7,294 nucleotides of DNA from Nitrososphaerota archaeon. GTDB taxonomy: Archaea; Iainarchaeota; Iainarchaeia; Iainarchaeales; VGJJ01. Shown in pieces: positions 4,809-7,294 of the stretch. Every line of letters begins with the position of its first letter. Positions within the stretch are counted from its first letter, which is position 1. Position numbers and translations under genes: made by a program. The stretch spans positions 1 through 7,294 of the forward strand of contig JAGVNS010000146.1 in the NCBI GenBank assembly GCA_020053155.1, in the 5' to 3' direction. The notes below the pieces were generated by a model. That model was not told where the DNA came from, did not search any database, and saw only the letters and a program-made list of their open reading frames with translations.

Positions 4809-6095
4809 ATGCCCGAATTCAATTGCGATTTGCACTATCACGGTCCCTATGCGGGAGGGGTTTCCAAAAACATGTCCATTCCCCTCATTGCGGAACAGGC
4901 GCAGTTGAAGGGGCTGGATGTCGTTGTCACCGCGGATTCAACGCATAAAGACTGGCTGCAGCACTGTAAAGAAAATTTAGTGGAAACAGAAAATGGGGTA
5001 TACAAGCACGAGAAGTTCAACACGATTTTTTTGGTTGGAACGGAGGTGCAGGATCAAACGCGCGTGCATCACCTTATTTATTTGGAGGATTTAACGCGCG
5101 CACAAGAACTGCGCGAAAAATTGCTTCCGTTTGGAAATCTAGACCACGTCATGGCCGGCCGCCCCCAATTACAGCTGAATCCGGAAAAATTGGCGGAAAT
5201 AGTGGAAAAGGTGGGGGGGATTGTGGGTCCCACGCATTCCTTCACTCCCTATTTTGGGGTGTATGCGCATTATGATTCGGTCGAAAAGGCGTATGGACAA
5301 TTTGGTCGGAGCATTTCATTCATTGAATTGGGATTAAGCGCGGACTCCTATTTTGCGGATTTGATTCCTGAGAATCATCAGTATAATTTTTTCACTTTTT
5401 CCGATTCTCATTCTCCATGGCCGCATCGCATTGGGAGGGAATTTACTAAAATAAAAATGAAAAAACCCGATTTTAATGAATTGAAAAAAGCATTGGAACG
5501 GAAAGGCGAAAACAAAATAACATTGAATGCGGGACTGAATCCCCGCGAGGGAAAGTATCATGCGACTGCCTGCAATTTGTGCTATCACCATTTTTCCCTC
5601 CAGGAAATGCGGGCATTGAATTGGAAATGTCCCCATTGCAATGGCACGATTAAGCGCGGCGTGAGAGACCGAATTATGGAATTGGCGAAGGGAGACAAAA
5701 CCGAAAAACATCCGGATTTTAGGCCGCCGTACCAACATCTTTTGCCCTTGGCCGAAATTATTCAGTTAACGGTCGGGGGGAAAGACCCTACTTTGGATGG
5801 AGTGCAGCGCATTTGGAAAGAGTTTGTAAATGAATTCGGAAACGAAATACGCACAATCTTGGACACCCCGGTCGCGGAATTGGAAACCGTCCACAAAGAA
5901 GTCGCCCACAGCATCGATTCTTTTCGCAAAGGATGGGTGGCCTATTACCCAGGAGGTGGGGGGAAATATGGGGCTCCTTTCATAGCGCATTCGGTGGAAG
6001 AATTGAATCGCTTGAATGCGGAAATAGAGAAGGGAATTTTACCAGGAGCCATTAAACAAAAAACCCCTCAGAAAAAGTTGGGAGATTTTGGATGA
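4809..6095 (+). CDS. endonuclease Q (EndoQ) type PHP-domain DNA repair nuclease
   Basis: A 428-aa protein matching the archaeal EndoQ family, which nicks DNA 5' of deaminated bases (uracil, hypoxanthine, xanthine) and abasic sites to start repair. The PHP metal-site motifs are present: 'DLHYHG' (7-12, H9 and H11), 'TADSTHKDW' (41-49), 'GTEV' (77-80, E79), 'GPTHSFTPYFG' (140-150, H143) and 'TFSDSHSPWPHRIG' (196-209, D199 and H201). A four-Cys zinc site follows, C255-x2-C258-x15-C274-x2-C277. The C-terminal part holds 'AYYPGGGGKYG' (378-388), typical of the family. The last residues, QKKLGDFG, fit a PCNA-interacting (PIP) box. Length is normal. No Shine-Dalgarno sequence precedes ATG 4809. It is a single gene, divergent from the TA-like operon, with 1 nt to the convergent EamA stop. 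Confidence 0.93.
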   Translation: MPEFNCDLHYHGPYAGGVSKNMSIPLIAEQAQLKGLDVVVTADSTHKDWLQHCKENLVETENGVYKHEKFNTIFLVGTEVQDQTRVHHLIYLEDLTRAQELREKLLPFGNLDHVMAGRPQLQLNPEKLAEIVEKVGGIVGPTHSFTPYFGVYAHYDSVEKAYGQFGRSISFIELGLSADSYFADLIPENHQYNFFTFSDSHSPWPHRIGREFTKIKMKKPDFNELKKALERKGENKITLNAGLNPREGKYHATACNLCYHHFSLQEMRALNWKCPHCNGTIKRGVRDRIMELAKGDKTEKHPDFRPPYQHLLPLAEIIQLTVGGKDPTLDGVQRIWKEFVNEFGNEIRTILDTPVAELETVHKEVAHSIDSFRKGWVAYYPGGGGKYGAPFIAHSVEELNRLNAEIEKGILPGAIKQKTPQKKLGDFG

Positions 6096-6096
6096 G

Positions 6097-6945
6097 TTAT
6101 AGTGCTGCAATAATATAGACTCCCAAAACTACCACAATTGCTCCGATTAATTTTCGAGGCACGTTTTCCCGCTCCTTTAGTAAAACAATTCCCCCAATCG
6201 TGGCAAAGACAGTGCTTAACTCCATGATCATCACCGCCACCGTCACGTCTAAGTATCTGTACGATTCAAACTGGAAATAGGCGGTTGACACAGCGAGTAA
6301 CACCGCAAAACCCATGATTCTCCAGTGTCCTTTCAGTATGACGCGCACGCGTTCCAACAATCCTTTTTGCGTAATTCCGATACCAATGGCCGGAAGAAAG
6401 TATTGCGCCGCGGCATAGGTGGGAGTGTTGAAATAAGGAATGGCCATTTTGTCGAAAACGCGTGCCACGGCTTGTGTGACCGCTGAACCTAACGTCAAAA
6501 GGGTCCCTTTCTCAATCTGAAATTTTTTTTGATACGATATAACAGCCACTCCTCCAATGATGAGCAAACTTCCTGCAATTCTCGGGAGAGTAATCGCCTC
6601 GTTTAATAGCACGAATGCCGCCAGAATGACAAAAATGTTTTTAGTGGCGTTTACGGTTTGTCGAATAGAGGTGGGGGTATGCTGGTGAGAGGACCAGCTT
6701 AAGAAAACGTAAACGGTCCAGAGTACCCCGGAGATGAGCATAAAAAGATAAGGCAGGGGCTGGCTGGGCAGTGAGAGAAGGAGGATCGCGGGAAATAGAT
6801 AGACAACTCCCGCCAGAAGTTGATAACAAAAACCCCAACCCGTTACATCGTTCACTCGGCGCATGGCCACGCGCGCGTTCAGTGCCACCCCCGCATTCAA
6901 CACAGCAGCGGCGAGTGCAAAAATAATTCCTATTGAAAGGGCCAT
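6097..6945 (-). CDS. EamA/DMT-superfamily transporter
   Basis: A 282-aa membrane protein with about ten hydrophobic helices in two five-helix halves, the layout of EamA drug/metabolite transporters. The first half ends with 'AAFVLLNEAITLPRIAGSLL' (109-128) plus IIGGVAVISY, and the second with 'LLKERENVPRKLIGAIVVVL' (255-274) plus GVYIIAAL. These are the matching repeat signatures (LNEx/LKERx followed by a glycine-rich last helix). Family members export or exchange small metabolites; the substrate cannot be predicted. ATG 6945 is chosen because GGGGTG lies 10 nt upstream and the first helix begins at once; the frame also opens at TTG 6963. The start is 1 nt after the TAA of the TraB-like gene, so the two are probably cotranscribed. 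Confidence 0.87.
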   Translation of the reverse strand: MALSIGIIFALAAAVLNAGVALNARVAMRRVNDVTGWGFCYQLLAGVVYLFPAILLLSLPSQPLPYLFMLISGVLWTVYVFLSWSSHQHTPTSIRQTVNATKNIFVILAAFVLLNEAITLPRIAGSLLIIGGVAVISYQKKFQIEKGTLLTLGSAVTQAVARVFDKMAIPYFNTPTYAAAQYFLPAIGIGITQKGLLERVRVILKGHWRIMGFAVLLAVSTAYFQFESYRYLDVTVAVMIMELSTVFATIGGIVLLKERENVPRKLIGAIVVVLGVYIIAAL

Positions 6946-6946
6946 A

Positions 6947-7294
6947 TTATCCCAGCACCCCAATCAAATAGGGTATCACGAGGATGGTTCCCAGCATGCT
7001 TCCGAGATTGGTGAGGACGGTAATCAGTAATATTTGTGTCACCCTGTTTTTGCGGAAATCCCCAATGCTGTTTAATTGATTCAAATTCGTAAAGTCTTTT
7101 ACTGCGGGGGAATTTTCTTTTGTTTCCATGGCGGCGGCAATCCATCCGGCTGCGATGAGAGGGTGTAACGCTGCAAACCATGCCGTGGCAAACACTCCCA
7201 GCACGGTTTTCCATTTCGCTCCACCCAATAATGCCCCTGCTCCTGCCAATGCCCCGTGTCCGATGACCCAGAATCCAATGAATTGGATGGAGAG
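6947..7294 (-). CDS. TraB-family membrane protein, C-terminal part (5' end outside window)
   Basis: The frame is open to the window edge, so only the last 115 residues are visible. They contain three hydrophobic segments: around 'FIGFWVIGHGALAGAGALLG', 'VFATAWFAALHPLIAAGWIA' and the final 'ILLITVLTNLGSMLGTILVI'. The HPLIAAGW motif, the following VKDF, and 'RKNRVTQILLITVLTNLGS' match the C-terminal membrane region of archaeal TraB/PrgY-like proteins (from memory: HPLIAAGW, VxDF, RNRVTRxLLV). The catalytic-looking TraB domain with its GxxH and other motifs would lie upstream, outside the window. Bacterial PrgY is linked to limiting pheromone activity and the fold is thought to be peptidase-like; the archaeal role is unknown. 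It precedes the EamA gene by 1 nt. Confidence 0.85.
   Translation of the reverse strand, partial: LSIQFIGFWVIGHGALAGAGALLGGAKWKTVLGVFATAWFAALHPLIAAGWIAAAMETKENSPAVKDFTNLNQLNSIGDFRKNRVTQILLITVLTNLGSMLGTILVIPYLIGVLG
6956..6961 (-). promoter_or_regulatory. Shine-Dalgarno site GGGGTG
   Basis: On the minus strand GGGGTG ends 10 nt before ATG 6945 and lies inside the last codons of the TraB-like gene. It supports ATG 6945 over TTG 6963 as the start of the EamA gene. Confidence 0.6.

Noticed and set aside
5334..5738. Minus-strand frame of 134 codons inside the EndoQ gene
   Set aside because: It is antisense to the PHP and zinc-site coding sequence, and its composition is that of a shadow frame.
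1..7294. CRISPR array, tRNA, rRNA or insertion sequence
   Set aside because: I found no regularly spaced repeats, no T-loop/acceptor pattern, and no transposase or terminal inverted repeats.

Overview
The window looks like a gene-dense piece of an archaeal chromosome, probably a euryarchaeal or DPANN-type organism; I cannot place it closer. The archaeal reading rests on four things. There is an endonuclease Q (EndoQ) type PHP-domain protein with a PCNA-binding-like tail. There is the C-terminus of an archaeal-type TraB membrane protein. Ribosome-binding sites are of the GGGGTG(A) type. TATA-like boxes replace any bacterial -35/-10 signal. Genes are packed with 1-3 nt gaps or ATGA overlaps, including two convergent pairs whose stop codons are 1-2 nt apart.

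Layout. Left block (15-2217, minus strand): a stand-alone EF-Tu-domain-2-like beta-barrel protein, a hairpin-plus-T-run terminator, an MgtE-type magnesium transporter with CBS domains and no N-terminal MgtE domain, an unrecognised soluble protein whose start is unclear, and a small two-helix membrane protein. Positions 2218-2549 are a divergent intergenic region with T-tracts, TATA-like boxes and a perfect 14-bp palindrome. Middle block (2550-3758, plus strand): a CDP-alcohol phosphatidyltransferase (phospholipid headgroup synthesis), a 43-aa basic mini-protein joined to it by an ATGA overlap, and a stand-alone tRNA-binding OB-fold protein (MetRS-beta/Trbp111 type). Then a minus-strand operon (3761-4702): a winged-helix protein overlapping a RelE/ParE-like protein, best read as a toxin-antitoxin module with the antitoxin first, followed by a Dabb-domain protein joined by ATGA. 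A short divergent promoter region (4703-4808) separates it from the plus-strand EndoQ gene (4809-6095). Right block (6097-7294, minus strand): an EamA/DMT transporter and, upstream and 1 nt away, the C-terminal part of a TraB-family membrane protein running off the window.

Functionally this is mostly housekeeping: magnesium uptake, lipid synthesis, tRNA/translation, and repair of deaminated DNA. The one accessory-looking island is the wHTH/RelE/Dabb operon. I see no CRISPR array, tRNA, rRNA, transposon or phage gene. The best second-look items are the three-gene TA-like operon with operator-like repeats, the hidden 43-aa gene, the Glu replacing the third Asp in the phosphatidyltransferase motif, the putative PIP box at the EndoQ C-terminus, and the altered sensor helix in the MgtE homologue. 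None of these is proven to be a new system from sequence alone.
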